Below, piece after piece: positions 1-8,737 of a stretch of 64,000 bases of DNA. Positions within the stretch are counted from its first letter, which is position 1. Each line of letters starts with the position of its first letter. This stretch comes from Acinetobacter brisouisimilis (GTDB lineage: Bacteria > Pseudomonadota > Gammaproteobacteria > Pseudomonadales > Moraxellaceae): positions 1,557,870 to 1,621,869 of the forward strand of contig NZ_KB851219.1 of the NCBI RefSeq assembly GCF_000368265.1. The letters are read 5' to 3'. The notes below the pieces were generated by a model. It made no database searches, was not told the DNA's origin, and saw only the letters and a program-made list of their open reading frames with translations. Made by a program: the position numbers and the translations under genes.

Positions 1-579
1 AAGGCAAGCGTGAATCACTTCGGTCATATTATGCGGCGCCATGTTGGTCGCCATACCGACTGCAATACCCGCAGCACCATTGATCAGTAAATTTGGAACA
101 CGTGTAGGTAAAACTTGAGGAATACGCTCAGAGCCGTCGTAGTTGTCTTCCCAATCGACCGTGTCTTTTTCAAGATCGGCCAGAAGCTCATGAGCAAGCT
201 TGGTCATACGCACTTCAGTATAACGCATTGCCGCTGCGCTATCGCCATCGATTGAACCAAAGTTACCTTGGCCATCGACCAACTGATAACGCAAGCTAAA
301 ATCTTGTGCCATACGTACGATGGTTTCATACACCGCAGAGTCGCCATGCGGGTGATATTTACCGATCACATCACCAACTACACGGGCAGATTTTTTATAG
401 GCCTTGTTATAATCATTACCCAGCTCATGCATCGCATATAGCACACGACGATGAACAGGTTTGAGACCATCTCTCACATCTGGCAATGCACGAGAGACAA
501 TCACACTCATGGCATAATCAAGATACGAGTGCTTGAGTTCATCCTCAATGGCAATCGGTCGGATTTCCGATACGCTCAT
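1..579 (-). CDS. gyrA: DNA gyrase subunit A, N-terminal part (cut by window edge)
   Basis: GyrA is the breakage-rejoining subunit of DNA gyrase, which introduces negative supercoils in the cytoplasm. The first 193 codons are present and the gene continues past position 1. The start is the ATG at 579, with AAGGAG 6 bases upstream (585-590). The opening [20 protein letters not shown] is typical of GyrA. The quinolone-resistance region reads [15 protein letters not shown], with Ser81 and Glu85 in the state I take as susceptible wild type. The catalytic tyrosine is Tyr120 in [10 protein letters not shown]. No substitution linked to quinolone resistance is visible in the part that can be seen. Confidence 0.98.
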   Translation of the reverse strand, partial: MSVSEIRPIAIEDELKHSYLDYAMSVIVSRALPDVRDGLKPVHRRVLYAMHELGNDYNKAYKKSARVVGDVIGKYHPHGDSAVYETIVRMAQDFSLRYQLVDGQGNFGSIDGDSAAAMRYTEVRMTKLAHELLADLEKDTVDWEDNYDGSERIPQVLPTRVPNLLINGAAGIAVGMATNMAPHNMTEVIHACL

Positions 580-938
580 GCATACTCCTTATTATATTGA
601 CCATTTATCATCGATAACCAGCCAAAAAACTTGAAAAAAATTCAGAAAAAATTAGTGAAAAACTTATCACTAAAACTAAAAAACATAACGCAATATTTTA
701 GCATATTTGCCTGTGTTTTGTGGCGCTCGAAGCCCATAGAATCACATTTCTCTTATAAAATTCCTTCGATTTTTGCTGATTTTTTACACATACTTTTGAG
801 TATTTTTTTGATAATGTTTTTTTTATCCAATTCGCCTAATTTGCAAGGATTCTTCTGACTCAAATTGAGATTTTTCTCTAAATATATTTGTAAATTTTAA
901 CTTCAAAGAAAATTGCTCAAACACAAATTTAAAGCATA
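580..938. other. AT-rich intergenic region upstream of gyrA
   Basis: This gap separates the leftward gyrA start from the leftward etfA terminator, so it should hold the gyrA promoter. It is very AT-rich with long T and A runs. I could not pick one promoter over several -10-like matches. A 75-codon open frame on the + strand (631-858) starts at TTG without a ribosome-binding site and encodes a low-complexity peptide, so I do not call it a gene. Confidence 0.5.
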
Positions 939-968
939 AAAAAACTCTGCACGAAGCAGAGTTTTTTT
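939..968 (-). terminator. Rho-independent terminator of etfBA
   Basis: Stem ACTCTGC (944-950), loop ACGAA, stem GCAGAGT (956-962), flanked by A and T runs on both sides. It lies 14 bases past the etfA stop. The A/T symmetry means it could also work on the other strand. Confidence 0.85.
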
Positions 969-981
969 TAAAATGACTCAA

Positions 982-1914
982 TTAAAGCTTAGATACCAGT
1001 TCAGGTACAACTTCATTCAAATCACCCACCAACCAGTAGTCTGCAACCGCATTGATTGGTGCTTCTTCATCCTTGTTGATCGCAACGATCACTTTAGAAT
1101 CTTTCATACCTGCCAAGTGCTGAATCGCACCTGAGATACCAACCGCGATATACAAGTCTGGCGCAACAATCTTACCTGTTTGACCCACTTGCATGTCGTT
1201 TGGTACAAAGCCCGCATCAACCGCAGCACGAGATGCACCTTGTGCTGCACCCAGTTTGTCTGCCAATGGATCAAGTACTTTGTGGTAGTTTTCACCTGAA
1301 CCCACACCACGACCACCAGATACAACGATGCGTGCACCTGAAAGCTCTGGACGTTCAGTTTTTACGATTTCTTCTGAAACGAATTTCGATACGCCTGCAT
1401 CTTTAGCTTCACTTACTGCTTCAACAGCTGCTGCACCACCTTCTGCTGCAACCGCATCAAAAGCAGTAGTACGTACAGTCGCAACAATGATTGCTTCTTC
1501 TGATTGTACAGTGGCAATCGCATTGCCTGCATAAATTGGGCGTTTGAAAGTATTGGCTGATTCAACCGCAATTACATCACTTACCATGCTCACATCCAGC
1601 AAAGCTGCAACACGTGGCAAAATGTTTTTACCAGTCGTGGTTGCTGCTGCCAAAATTTGGCTATAGCCTTTACCCAAATCAGCAATTAATCCAGCAACGT
1701 TTTCTGCTAGTTGGTTGGCATAGACTGCATTGTCAGCCAGTAGAACTTTGCTAACACCTGCAACTTTTGCTGCGGCATCGGCAACAGCTTGTGCACCTGA
1801 ACCAGCTACAAGAACAGTGGTGTCGCCACCAATTTTTTGCGCTGCTGCAACAACGTTTAAGGTTGCGCCATTTAAAGTTTGGTTGTCGTGCTCAGCGATG
1901 ACTAAAATACTCAT
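982..1914 (-). CDS. etfA: Electron transfer flavoprotein subunit alpha
   Basis: EtfA pairs with EtfB to carry electrons from acyl-CoA and other flavin dehydrogenases to ETF:ubiquinone oxidoreductase. The product is 310 aa, the usual length. The C-terminal third has the FAD-binding domain signature: GRGVGSGENYHKVLDPLADK around residues 200-220, then AVGISGAIQHLAGMKDS and VAINKDEEAPI. The gene follows etfB by 17 bases on the same strand and shares its terminator, so the two form an operon. Subunit stoichiometry is probably set by translation of this co-transcript. Confidence 0.97.
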   Translation of the reverse strand: MSILVIAEHDNQTLNGATLNVVAAAQKIGGDTTVLVAGSGAQAVADAAAKVAGVSKVLLADNAVYANQLAENVAGLIADLGKGYSQILAAATTTGKNILPRVAALLDVSMVSDVIAVESANTFKRPIYAGNAIATVQSEEAIIVATVRTTAFDAVAAEGGAAAVEAVSEAKDAGVSKFVSEEIVKTERPELSGARIVVSGGRGVGSGENYHKVLDPLADKLGAAQGASRAAVDAGFVPNDMQVGQTGKIVAPDLYIAVGISGAIQHLAGMKDSKVIVAINKDEEAPINAVADYWLVGDLNEVVPELVSKL

Positions 1915-1931
1915 GATGTTATCCCTGCCTT

Positions 1932-2681
1932 TTAGATCACTTTCGCTTCATTTTTAAGTTTATCAACAAGCTCATCTACAGATTTCACTTGTACGCCCGC
2001 TTGACGTTCTGCTGGTGCTTCAACTTTTAAAGTTTTCAGCTTACTACCAGTAGCTACGCCATAGTCCGCAGGAGATTTTGTATCCAACGGTTTTTTACGT
2101 GCTTTCATAATGTTCGGCAAAGCCGCATAACGCGGTTCATTCAAACGCAAGTCAGTGGTAACGATTGCAGGTAACTTCAGTTCAATTGTTTGTAAACCAC
2201 CGTCAATTTCACGGGTAACTTGAACTTTTTCACCTTCAACTTTCACTTCAGATGCAAATGTAGCCTGACCTGAACCTAAAAGTGCTGCCAACATTTGACC
2301 CACTTGGTTAGAGTCATCATCAATGGCTTGTTTACCCAAAAGAATCAATTGTGGTTGTTCTTGCGCCACAACACCTTTCAGGATTTTCGCAACTTCTAAA
2401 GCACCTAGCTCATCAGCTGTTTCAACCAAGATGCCACGGTCAGCACCAAGCGCCATAGAAGAACGAATTTGTTCCTGAGCTTCTTTTGCACCCACTGAAA
2501 CCACTACGATTTCAGAAACAATGCCTTTTTCTTTTAAGCGAACCGCTTCTTCGACTGCGATTTCACAAAATGGGTTAATTGACATTTTTACGTTGGTTAA
2601 ATCAACACCACTATTGTCCGGCTTAACGCGAACTTTAACGTTGGCATCGACCACACGTTTGACAGCAACAAGAGCCTTCAT
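1932..2681 (-). CDS. etfB: Electron transfer flavoprotein subunit beta
   Basis: EtfB forms the AMP-binding half of the electron transfer flavoprotein with EtfA. I start it at the ATG at 2681 ([20 protein letters not shown], 249 aa), which has GAGGA 5 bases upstream and matches the conserved family N-terminus. An in-frame upstream ATG at 2705 would add 8 residues that the family lacks. The conserved [18 protein letters not shown] segment and the AMP-loop region around [18 protein letters not shown] are present. It is the first gene of etfBA. Confidence 0.97.
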   Translation of the reverse strand: MKALVAVKRVVDANVKVRVKPDNSGVDLTNVKMSINPFCEIAVEEAVRLKEKGIVSEIVVVSVGAKEAQEQIRSSMALGADRGILVETADELGALEVAKILKGVVAQEQPQLILLGKQAIDDDSNQVGQMLAALLGSGQATFASEVKVEGEKVQVTREIDGGLQTIELKLPAIVTTDLRLNEPRYAALPNIMKARKKPLDTKSPADYGVATGSKLKTLKVEAPAERQAGVQVKSVDELVDKLKNEAKVI

Positions 2682-3049
2682 GTATTCCTCGGCTGTAGTA
2701 TCCAATGATCTAGAAGAAAAGTGCGATACTTTTCAAAAATTTGTTTCGTTGCCTATCTTGCAATGCGTTTGGCATTTCGGTCAAGTCACAATTTCTCAAC
2801 AGAGACTGAAATTATGTTAAAAACGTGAATTGGCCAGTTCAAAGAAAAGCTTTACGCGGCATATTCTACCTGAGTTTCTATTAATTTTTAAGATAAAAAA
2901 CAATGATTTAAAAAATTAAACTCATAGGTCATTTTTATCAAAATCATCAATTTTGCTCATGACTAACATCAGAAATACCCACATCTACTGATAAGTAGGG
3001 CAAAAAATAATCTCTGCGATATTGTCATAAATACGATATTCACCAATAT
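2682..3049. other. Intergenic region carrying the etfBA promoter
   Basis: This is a non-coding, AT-rich stretch between etfB and the LysE-family gene. It must contain the leftward etfBA promoter. A TAGAAT -10-like hexamer near 2859-2864 (minus strand) is the best single match, but it has no convincing -35 partner. No RNA gene or repeat is visible. Confidence 0.4.
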
Positions 3050-3072
3050 AAAAAAGCCAGCAATATGCTGGC
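3050..3072 (-). terminator. Rho-independent terminator of the LysE-family gene
   Basis: Stem GCCAGCA (3056-3062), loop ATA, stem TGCTGGC (3066-3072). Read on the minus strand it is followed by TTTTTTATATT. It lies 17 bases past the exporter stop codon. Confidence 0.85.
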
Positions 3073-3089
3073 AGAAAAGAGTTTTTAAT

Positions 3090-3695
3090 TTAGTGAGCAA
3101 TGAGCCATGTAGCCGCCAGCATAATCATGCTCGCAGAGGTCGCATCGACCCATTTTTGTTTCTGCTGATCAAAACCTGCTTTCTCTGTCATTTTGACCAC
3201 AATAAATGTTAGTACCAAATATACGATAATACATGAACTTATAAAAATTAAAGACAAGAGCAAACCTTCAACCACAGGGTTGCCTTTGCTATGCATAAAT
3301 TGCGGCAAGATTGCAAAATAAATCAGCATGACTTTGGGATTTAGCAATGACGTTACAAAGCCTTTGCGAATGGGATTATGGGTCTGTGCCGCCGATAACC
3401 GAATACCTTTACTCTGAAATGCTGAACGAAATAACTGAATTGAAAGGTACACTAAGTATGCAACCCCAAAAAATCGAATCGCATTAAATAGCATCGGATA
3501 GGATACAATAATCGCGGAAATTCCCAGTGCAACCAGTACCGAATGTACCAGATAGCCAGAACACACGCCAAAAGTTGCCATCATGCCTGACTTAAAATCT
3601 TTACCCATCGCCTGTGAAAGTACAAATAACATATCGGGCCCTGGCGTTAATACCAGCGGAATGATGGTGAGTGCAAATAATGTAAAGTCAGACAT
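3090..3695 (-). CDS. LysE/RhtB-family amino-acid exporter
   Basis: This is an inner-membrane exporter of the LysE/RhtB family, which moves amino acids or homoserine-like compounds out of the cell. The product is about 201 aa with six hydrophobic segments. Near the start it carries the family motif IPLVLTPGPDMLFVLSQAMG (residues 12-31), and later GFVTSLLNPKVMLIYFAILPQ. I start it at the ATG at 3695, 8 bases after AAAGG, rather than at the in-frame GTG before it. It is divergent from an Lrp/AsnC regulator 114 bases away, a common pairing in which the regulator senses the exported amino acid. The substrate cannot be read from sequence. Confidence 0.9.
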   Translation of the reverse strand: MSDFTLFALTIIPLVLTPGPDMLFVLSQAMGKDFKSGMMATFGVCSGYLVHSVLVALGISAIIVSYPMLFNAIRFFGVAYLVYLSIQLFRSAFQSKGIRLSAAQTHNPIRKGFVTSLLNPKVMLIYFAILPQFMHSKGNPVVEGLLLSLIFISSCIIVYLVLTFIVVKMTEKAGFDQQKQKWVDATSASMIMLAATWLIAH

Positions 3696-3809
3696 CACTT
3701 TTGCCTTTAAAACAACAAAATAAAGTCTCTATATTGTCCAAAAAAACCAATCAAATAGGCTTGCAAATATTCTATAATTAAAATTATTTTTCGAATTTAA
3801 TTCTAATTT

Positions 3810-4304
3810 ATGAAACAAATAAATAATTCTATATCAATAAAACTCGATCGTATCGACAAAAATATTATTCTTCATTTACAACAGAATGGACGGATTCAAA
3901 ACAACGATCTTGCCAAGCAAGTGGGACTATCACCCTCCTCTTGTTTACGGCGCGTAAAACTTCTCGAAGAAGCAGGCGTGATTCAAAGTTATACCACTCT
4001 GGTTGACCCACAAAAGGTCGGTTTCTCTTTGATTTTGTTTTCTCGGATTTGGCTGATCGGTCAGGATGCGGAAACCATTGACTGCTTTATTGAAGCCATG
4101 AAAGAGTTACCGCAAGTCATGGAATGTTACATCATCTTGGGTGAATGTGATGCCATGCTCAAAGTGGTGGTTCCTGATCTGGAAAGTTACCGCAAGTTTC
4201 AGTCCAGCCATTTGACCAAGAAAAATGGTATTACCAGCGTGAAAACCGATTTACCCAGCCAGATTATTAAGCAAAGTTATCAGTTACCTCTGGACGAATA
4301 CTAG
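3810..4304 (+). CDS. Lrp/AsnC-family transcriptional regulator
   Basis: This is a feast/famine regulator of 164 aa. The N-terminal winged helix-turn-helix (residues 12-65, LDRIDKNIILHLQQNGRIQN then GLSPSSCLRRVKLLEEAGVI) is followed by an AsnC ligand-binding domain with PQVMECYIILGECDAMLKVV. Family members bind DNA as dimers or octamers and respond to amino acids. It is transcribed away from the LysE-type exporter, so the shared 114-base gap is the likely operator region. It ends 5 bases before the convergent xerC stop. Regulating the exporter is an inference from position. Confidence 0.9.
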   Translation: MKQINNSISIKLDRIDKNIILHLQQNGRIQNNDLAKQVGLSPSSCLRRVKLLEEAGVIQSYTTLVDPQKVGFSLILFSRIWLIGQDAETIDCFIEAMKELPQVMECYIILGECDAMLKVVVPDLESYRKFQSSHLTKKNGITSVKTDLPSQIIKQSYQLPLDEY

Positions 4305-4309
4305 GAACT

Positions 4310-5221
4310 TTACTTTTGCGCACGCGGATGTGCCTGATCATAAATTTGTGCTAAACGATCAAAATCAATATGCGTATAGATTTGTGTTGTGTTCAAGTTG
4401 CTATGCCCGAGCATTTCCTGAATGCCACGCAAATCACCACTTGCCGAAAGCAAATGACTGGCAAAACAATGCCTGAGCAAATGTGGATGTAAATCAACAT
4501 TTACCCCTGCTCGTAATGCTTGGGCTTTGACACGATTTTCAATCTGACGTGGTGTTAGACGCGTACCACGCTGAGAAATAAACACTGCACTGTTTGGTTG
4601 CAAGCTCTGCCCCATCCAAATTGCTGCCATTTGCAGCCAGCGATGTAAGCTCTGCTTGGCTTTTTGTCCAAAAGGCACAATACGGGTTTTATCGCCTTTA
4701 CCCGTTACGCGTACCTGCTGTCGTTCAAAATCCAGATCTTGCAGATTTAGGCTTTGTAATTCTGCCAAACGCAGGCCACTGGAGTAAAGCAACTCCAACA
4801 TAGCTTTATCTCGCAGCCAGAGCTGTTGCTCTAAAGGCTTTTCAGGTGCAGGCTGTTCCAGAATTTGTAAAATGGTTTCAATATCCAACATACCTGGTAA
4901 CGCCCTTGGTTGGCGCTTTAAACGGAAATCTTTGGCTGGATTTTGGGCAATTTTTTGTTGCTGTTCAACCCACTGCATAAACTGGCGAATCGCACTCAAA
5001 GCACGCTGCAAACTACTGGTCGCCAGTTGTTGCCGTTCCACTTTTTCTGCCAAGTATTCACGCAGATCAGCCGAGGCAATATTATTAAGATCTAACTTCT
5101 TGCGTTGGCAAAAATTTAGAAAATCCCGAACATCACGTTCATAAGCTGACAATGTATGCTCGGACTGCTGCTGAATTTTACGAGAATTCAGCCATATATG
5201 AAGCAATTCGAACATATCCAT
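4310..5221 (-). CDS. xerC: Site-specific tyrosine recombinase XerC
   Basis: XerC works with XerD at dif to resolve chromosome dimers at the septum. The product is 303 aa, the usual length. It has an N-terminal SAM-like core-binding domain (residues 5-90) and a C-terminal catalytic domain. The visible catalytic set is Arg in SGLRLAEL, Lys in GKGDKTRIVPFG, His-x-x-Arg in HLLRHCFASHLL, His in MLGHSNLNTTQIYTHID, and the nucleophile Tyr in QIYTH. It lies 16 bases downstream of the SseB-like gene in the dapF cluster, as xerC lies downstream of dapF in enterobacteria. No dif-like site was noticed in the window. Confidence 0.96.
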   Translation of the reverse strand: MDMFELLHIWLNSRKIQQQSEHTLSAYERDVRDFLNFCQRKKLDLNNIASADLREYLAEKVERQQLATSSLQRALSAIRQFMQWVEQQQKIAQNPAKDFRLKRQPRALPGMLDIETILQILEQPAPEKPLEQQLWLRDKAMLELLYSSGLRLAELQSLNLQDLDFERQQVRVTGKGDKTRIVPFGQKAKQSLHRWLQMAAIWMGQSLQPNSAVFISQRGTRLTPRQIENRVKAQALRAGVNVDLHPHLLRHCFASHLLSASGDLRGIQEMLGHSNLNTTQIYTHIDFDRLAQIYDQAHPRAQK

Positions 5222-5237
5222 AAAATCAGCCTATTCA

Positions 5238-6059
5238 TTAAGAAAAAAATCGGGTTAGCATACCACGGCGTTTTTCAGGTTGTTCACGCTGATAAAATGG
5301 TGTGGTTTCTTCACGCATATAACGACTCAGACCATCATTTTTTTGATCATCAATAATCGTCAAATCTACAAGACTTGGTTGATCCAGACTCTCAAAGGCA
5401 ACTTGCCCTATCTGCTGAATCAACTGATCCAGTTGCAATGGTTGCTGCATGTCCAGTTGCAAGCCAATCATTAAAGTCGGTTTAGCATCACGCTGTGGGT
5501 TATGCATCAGTGCCAAATACGCGGCTTGTACCTGCGGCTTGGTTTGCAAGAATTTTTGTAGCTGTAACAACAGCTTATAAGGATATTCAGTGGGTTGTCC
5601 AAGTAAAACTTCGGTGTCTTGCTGGACTTCATAACTTTCGACCTGACCTGCATCAATTTGCAAGAGCTGACGAATTTCACTTGGGCTAAATTCTTTGCCA
5701 TAAGCTGACATCGGGTTCATTACCAATGTGTCTCCAAGTGTCATTTCAAAAAACTGCTGCGTTGGAAGATATAAATACGAATGTTCTTCTTCAATGGACT
5801 GCTGCAAGGTTTCTAGTGACAAGAAAAATGGTAATGCTTCTGTCCCATCCGCTTTTTTCCATTTTTGCAGATGCAGTTCATCACCTTGTTTCATGTGAAT
5901 TTGCTCGGTTTTCATCGGCTGAGTCGTTCGATCTGTGACACCTAAGCAGTAAATATGCCCAATCAATAATTGCTGTAAAAATTCTGGACGGTATGCAGGT
6001 TCTTTGGCTGCTTTTTCTAATAATTGCTCAAGTTGTTGTTCCTGCATTTGATTTTGCAT
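5238..6059 (-). CDS. SseB-family protein
   Basis: The product is 273 aa, soluble, and made of an SseB N-terminal domain (LEQLLEKAAKEPAYRPEF, then a GHIYCLGV strand) and an SseB C-terminal domain (VQAAYLALMHNPQRDAKPTL). E. coli SseB raises serine sensitivity when overproduced, and its biochemical role is not settled. The start at 6059 has only a weak AGAG upstream, and the in-frame ATG four codons later is an alternative. It sits between dapF and xerC, the slot that holds a DUF484 gene in enterobacteria. It is probably co-transcribed with xerC, as the gap is only 16 bases. Confidence 0.82.
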   Translation of the reverse strand: MQNQMQEQQLEQLLEKAAKEPAYRPEFLQQLLIGHIYCLGVTDRTTQPMKTEQIHMKQGDELHLQKWKKADGTEALPFFLSLETLQQSIEEEHSYLYLPTQQFFEMTLGDTLVMNPMSAYGKEFSPSEIRQLLQIDAGQVESYEVQQDTEVLLGQPTEYPYKLLLQLQKFLQTKPQVQAAYLALMHNPQRDAKPTLMIGLQLDMQQPLQLDQLIQQIGQVAFESLDQPSLVDLTIIDDQKNDGLSRYMREETTPFYQREQPEKRRGMLTRFFS

Positions 6060-6264
6060 AATTTTACTCTAGGCAGTATGATTTTTTTAATACTTACAGT
6101 ATGAAAAACTTCCATTACATAATCAAGCAGCTTCAAGATCAAAAAATTAACTGAGTAACACGAATTATGTTTCAAACACTGAAGCATCAAATGGTTGATG
6201 AAAATTGAATACAAAAAAAGAAAATACGAGATCTGTTATGTTTATAAAAATAAGGAAAACATTA

Positions 6265-6301
6265 AATAGCCCCCAACCCAGACCATCATCTGGCTTGGGG
6301 G
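6265..6301 (-). terminator. Strong hairpin after dapF (terminator or attenuator)
   Basis: Stem CCCCCAA (6270-6276) pairs with TTGGGGG (6295-6301), with an inner CCAGA/TCTGG stem. On the minus strand the tail is only CTATTTAATG, a poor U tract. It may be a partial terminator between dapF and the SseB-like gene. The rest of the 250-base gap (6060-6264) shows nothing definite. Confidence 0.6.
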
Positions 6302-6309
6302 ATCACAAT

Positions 6310-7155
6310 TTAGCTTTGAAAATAACGTAAATCAAAGCGTCCTTCATAGACGTTAGCTGTTGGGCCAGTCATCCAGACCACATCACCATCACGCCACGCA
6401 ATATGCAATGAACCACCTGCAAGCTGGATTTCGACTTCACTTGCAAGCAAGCCACGGCGCATAGCGCTGACTGCTGCTGCACACGCCCCTGTACCACAGG
6501 CCAATGTTTCACCGACTCCACGTTCAAACACACGTAAACGCGCATGCTTTTCATCTACAATCTGCATAAAACCAGCATTAACACGTTCAGGGAAACGCAC
6601 ATGTGATTCAATTTGTGGTCCCAGGTTTGCAACATCTGCCGTCAAAACATCAGGCACAATGGTCACTGCATGTGGGTTACCCATATTCACAACATCAATC
6701 AACAGGTTCTGACCATTTGCCAGATCAAGACGATAAAGTTCTTCTTGCTCATCGGCAACAAATGGAATTTCTTGCGGTAAGAATTTTGGATAACCCATAT
6801 TCACCCGCACCCAACCATTTGGCCCCAATTCAGGCTCAACGATACCTGCCTTGGTCTGTACTTTAATTTTAGTTTTATGTGTCAATTGACGTTCGTGTAC
6901 AAAGCGTGCAAAACAACGCACACCATTACCACATTGCTCAACCTCAGAACCATCGGCATTGAAAATACGGTACTTAAAGTCGACGTTTGGAAAATCAGGT
7001 GGCTCAACAATCAAAAGCTGATCAAACCCAATACCAAAATGGCGATGCGCCATACGCTGAATAGTTACGGCATCCAAGTAGGCACGCTGACGAATCAGAT
7101 CAATCACCACAAAGTCATTGCCCAAACCATGCATTTTGGTAAATTCTAACAACAT
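6310..7155 (-). CDS. dapF: Diaminopimelate epimerase
   Basis: DapF converts LL-diaminopimelate to meso-diaminopimelate for lysine and peptidoglycan synthesis. It begins [20 protein letters not shown]. The two catalytic cysteines are visible in [13 protein letters not shown] and [14 protein letters not shown]. Length is 281 aa from the ATG at 7155, which has AGGAG 9 bases upstream; the TTG at 7161 would add two residues. The upstream lysA stop falls between the SD and the ATG, so translation of the two is tightly coupled. The lptM-lysA-dapF order is the usual one. Confidence 0.97.
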   Translation of the reverse strand: MLLEFTKMHGLGNDFVVIDLIRQRAYLDAVTIQRMAHRHFGIGFDQLLIVEPPDFPNVDFKYRIFNADGSEVEQCGNGVRCFARFVHERQLTHKTKIKVQTKAGIVEPELGPNGWVRVNMGYPKFLPQEIPFVADEQEELYRLDLANGQNLLIDVVNMGNPHAVTIVPDVLTADVANLGPQIESHVRFPERVNAGFMQIVDEKHARLRVFERGVGETLACGTGACAAAVSAMRRGLLASEVEIQLAGGSLHIAWRDGDVVWMTGPTANVYEGRFDLRYFQS

Positions 7156-7161
7156 CAACAA

Positions 7162-8412
7162 TTACTCCTGAGGCAATAAACGCTCTTTTTCCCATAAAGA
7201 TTCTATGCTTTCACGTTCACGAATGACATATGCCTGATCACCATCAACCATCACTTCAGCAGCACGACCACGACTATTGTAATTCGAGCTCATGACAAAA
7301 CCATACGCTCCTGCACCCAACACGGCCAAGGTGTCATTTTCCTGTAGAGCCAACTCGCGGTCTTTACCTAAAAAGTCACCCGTTTCACAGATTGCGCCAA
7401 CCACATCCCATGCTTTGGTTTCAGTGTCCTGACGTGGTGTTACTGGCTGAATATCCATCCACGCTTCATACAATGACGGACGAATCAGGTCATTCATCGC
7501 TGCATCAACAATCGCAAAGTTGCGGTGATTGGTTGGTTTCAACAAATCAACTTTAGTCAGGAGCACACCCGCATTGGCACTAATGCTTCGACCTGGTTCC
7601 ATATAAACTTTTAAGCCCAGTTTTTCTAAAGCAGGACGCAATGCATTGGCATATTCAACAACACTTGGCGGCACTTCATCTTTATAAGTGACCCCCAGAC
7701 CGCCACCGATATCGACATGCTTTAACTGGATACCCAGCGTTTTAAGCTGTTCGATCATAAGCATAACGCGATCCAGTGCATCGACAAACGGCTGAGTTTC
7801 TGTCAACTGTGACCCAATATGACAGTCAATTCCCACAACATCTAATTGTTCAAGACTGTGTGCATATTGATAAGTTTCAAACACGCTATCACTTGGAATA
7901 CCAAATTTGTTTTCTTTTAAGCCTGTCGAAATATAAGGATGAGTTTTAGCATCAACATCAGGATTTACACGTAAAGAAATCGGCGCTTTTTTACCTAAAC
8001 GCGCCGCCACTTTTTCAATGCGATCCAGCTCAGCATGTGATTCCACATTGAAACATGCAATGCCGACATTCAGGGCTTTTTCAATATCGGCTTCAGATTT
8101 ACCTAAACCTGAAAACACCACTTTACTTGGATCACCACCTGCTGCCAACACACGAGCCAGCTCACCACCTGTGACAATATCAAATCCCGCACCCAATTTT
8201 GCCAAGACATTTAACACAGCTAAATTTGAGTTTGACTTCACCGCAAAGCAGATTTGATGATCAATAAAGCTAAATGCCTGATCCATATCTAAATAATGCT
8301 TTTCAAAGCTGGCTTTTGAATACACATAAAGCGGTGTAGAAAATTGCTGTGCAAGCTGTTCCAAAGAACATTGTTCAGCATGCAAAACCCCTTGAATGCG
8401 GGTAAAACTCAT
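7162..8412 (-). CDS. lysA: Diaminopimelate decarboxylase
   Basis: LysA decarboxylates meso-diaminopimelate to L-lysine with PLP, the last step of lysine synthesis. The product is 416 aa, a fold-III PLP enzyme with an alanine-racemase-like barrel. The PLP lysine is in CFAVKSNSNLAVL (about residue 59). Further motifs are the phosphate-binding HVDIGGGLGVTYKDE, the EPGRSISANAG segment, CETGDFLGKDRELA with the active-site Cys, and GAYGFVMSSNYNSRGR. It lies between lptM (15-base gap) and dapF (6-base gap). Confidence 0.97.
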   Translation of the reverse strand: MSFTRIQGVLHAEQCSLEQLAQQFSTPLYVYSKASFEKHYLDMDQAFSFIDHQICFAVKSNSNLAVLNVLAKLGAGFDIVTGGELARVLAAGGDPSKVVFSGLGKSEADIEKALNVGIACFNVESHAELDRIEKVAARLGKKAPISLRVNPDVDAKTHPYISTGLKENKFGIPSDSVFETYQYAHSLEQLDVVGIDCHIGSQLTETQPFVDALDRVMLMIEQLKTLGIQLKHVDIGGGLGVTYKDEVPPSVVEYANALRPALEKLGLKVYMEPGRSISANAGVLLTKVDLLKPTNHRNFAIVDAAMNDLIRPSLYEAWMDIQPVTPRQDTETKAWDVVGAICETGDFLGKDRELALQENDTLAVLGAGAYGFVMSSNYNSRGRAAEVMVDGDQAYVIRERESIESLWEKERLLPQE

Positions 8413-8427
8413 GATAAATCCTTAAAA

Positions 8428-8634
8428 TTACTGAACTTTAGAAGATGGTGTAGAAGCTGAGGTATTGACTTCAGATGCAGCATTTGGCTGTTCATGACGA
8501 TGGTAAAGCAGATACTTTGGACGAGTATCCAAATTTGGATCGTTTGGTAACTGTAAATCTCCAGCCTGCCCACAACCCACCAAGCTTAGACCTGTCGCCA
8601 GCAAGCTAATCACAGCAATCATTTGACGCATCAT
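8428..8634 (-). CDS. lptM: Small lipoprotein LptM (YifL-like)
   Basis: This is a short lipoprotein of about 68 aa. A signal peptide ends in the lipobox LSLVGC, followed by GQAGDLQLPNDP, the conserved LptM core (CGQ..DL.LP). LptM is known to assist assembly of the LptD/LptE lipopolysaccharide translocon in the outer membrane. Candidate starts are the ATGs at 8640, 8634 and 8631. The SD-like AGGTG abuts the first and sits 6-9 bases before the others, so I take 8634. The tail is low-complexity Ser/Thr/Ala-rich. It heads the lptM-lysA-dapF cluster, which is its usual place. Confidence 0.88.
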   Translation of the reverse strand: MMRQMIAVISLLATGLSLVGCGQAGDLQLPNDPNLDTRPKYLLYHRHEQPNAASEVNTSASTPSSKVQ

Positions 8635-8702
8635 AGACATCACCTGTATGTAAACTAAAAAGCAGTATACCTTGAACCCTGTTCTGACCAAAGTATTTCT
8701 AA

Positions 8703-8734
8703 AATAAAAAACGCCAGTTTAAAACTGGCGTTTT
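8703..8734 (-). terminator. Rho-independent terminator of the first permease gene
   Basis: Perfect 13-base stem AAAACGCCAGTTT/AAACTGGCGTTTT. On the minus strand it continues TTTTTTATTTT. It lies 4 bases past the permease stop codon. Confidence 0.9.
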
Positions 8735-8737
8735 GCT

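Noticed and set aside
631..858. 75-codon open frame on the + strand between gyrA and etfA
   Set aside because: TTG start with no ribosome-binding site, low-complexity Lys/Phe/Ser-rich product in very AT-rich DNA, and a position where the gyrA promoter must lie.
4310..5221. XerC as an integron or prophage integrase
   Set aside because: Full XerC length and motifs, in the dapF neighbourhood typical of housekeeping xerC; no attachment sites, no cassette array nearby.
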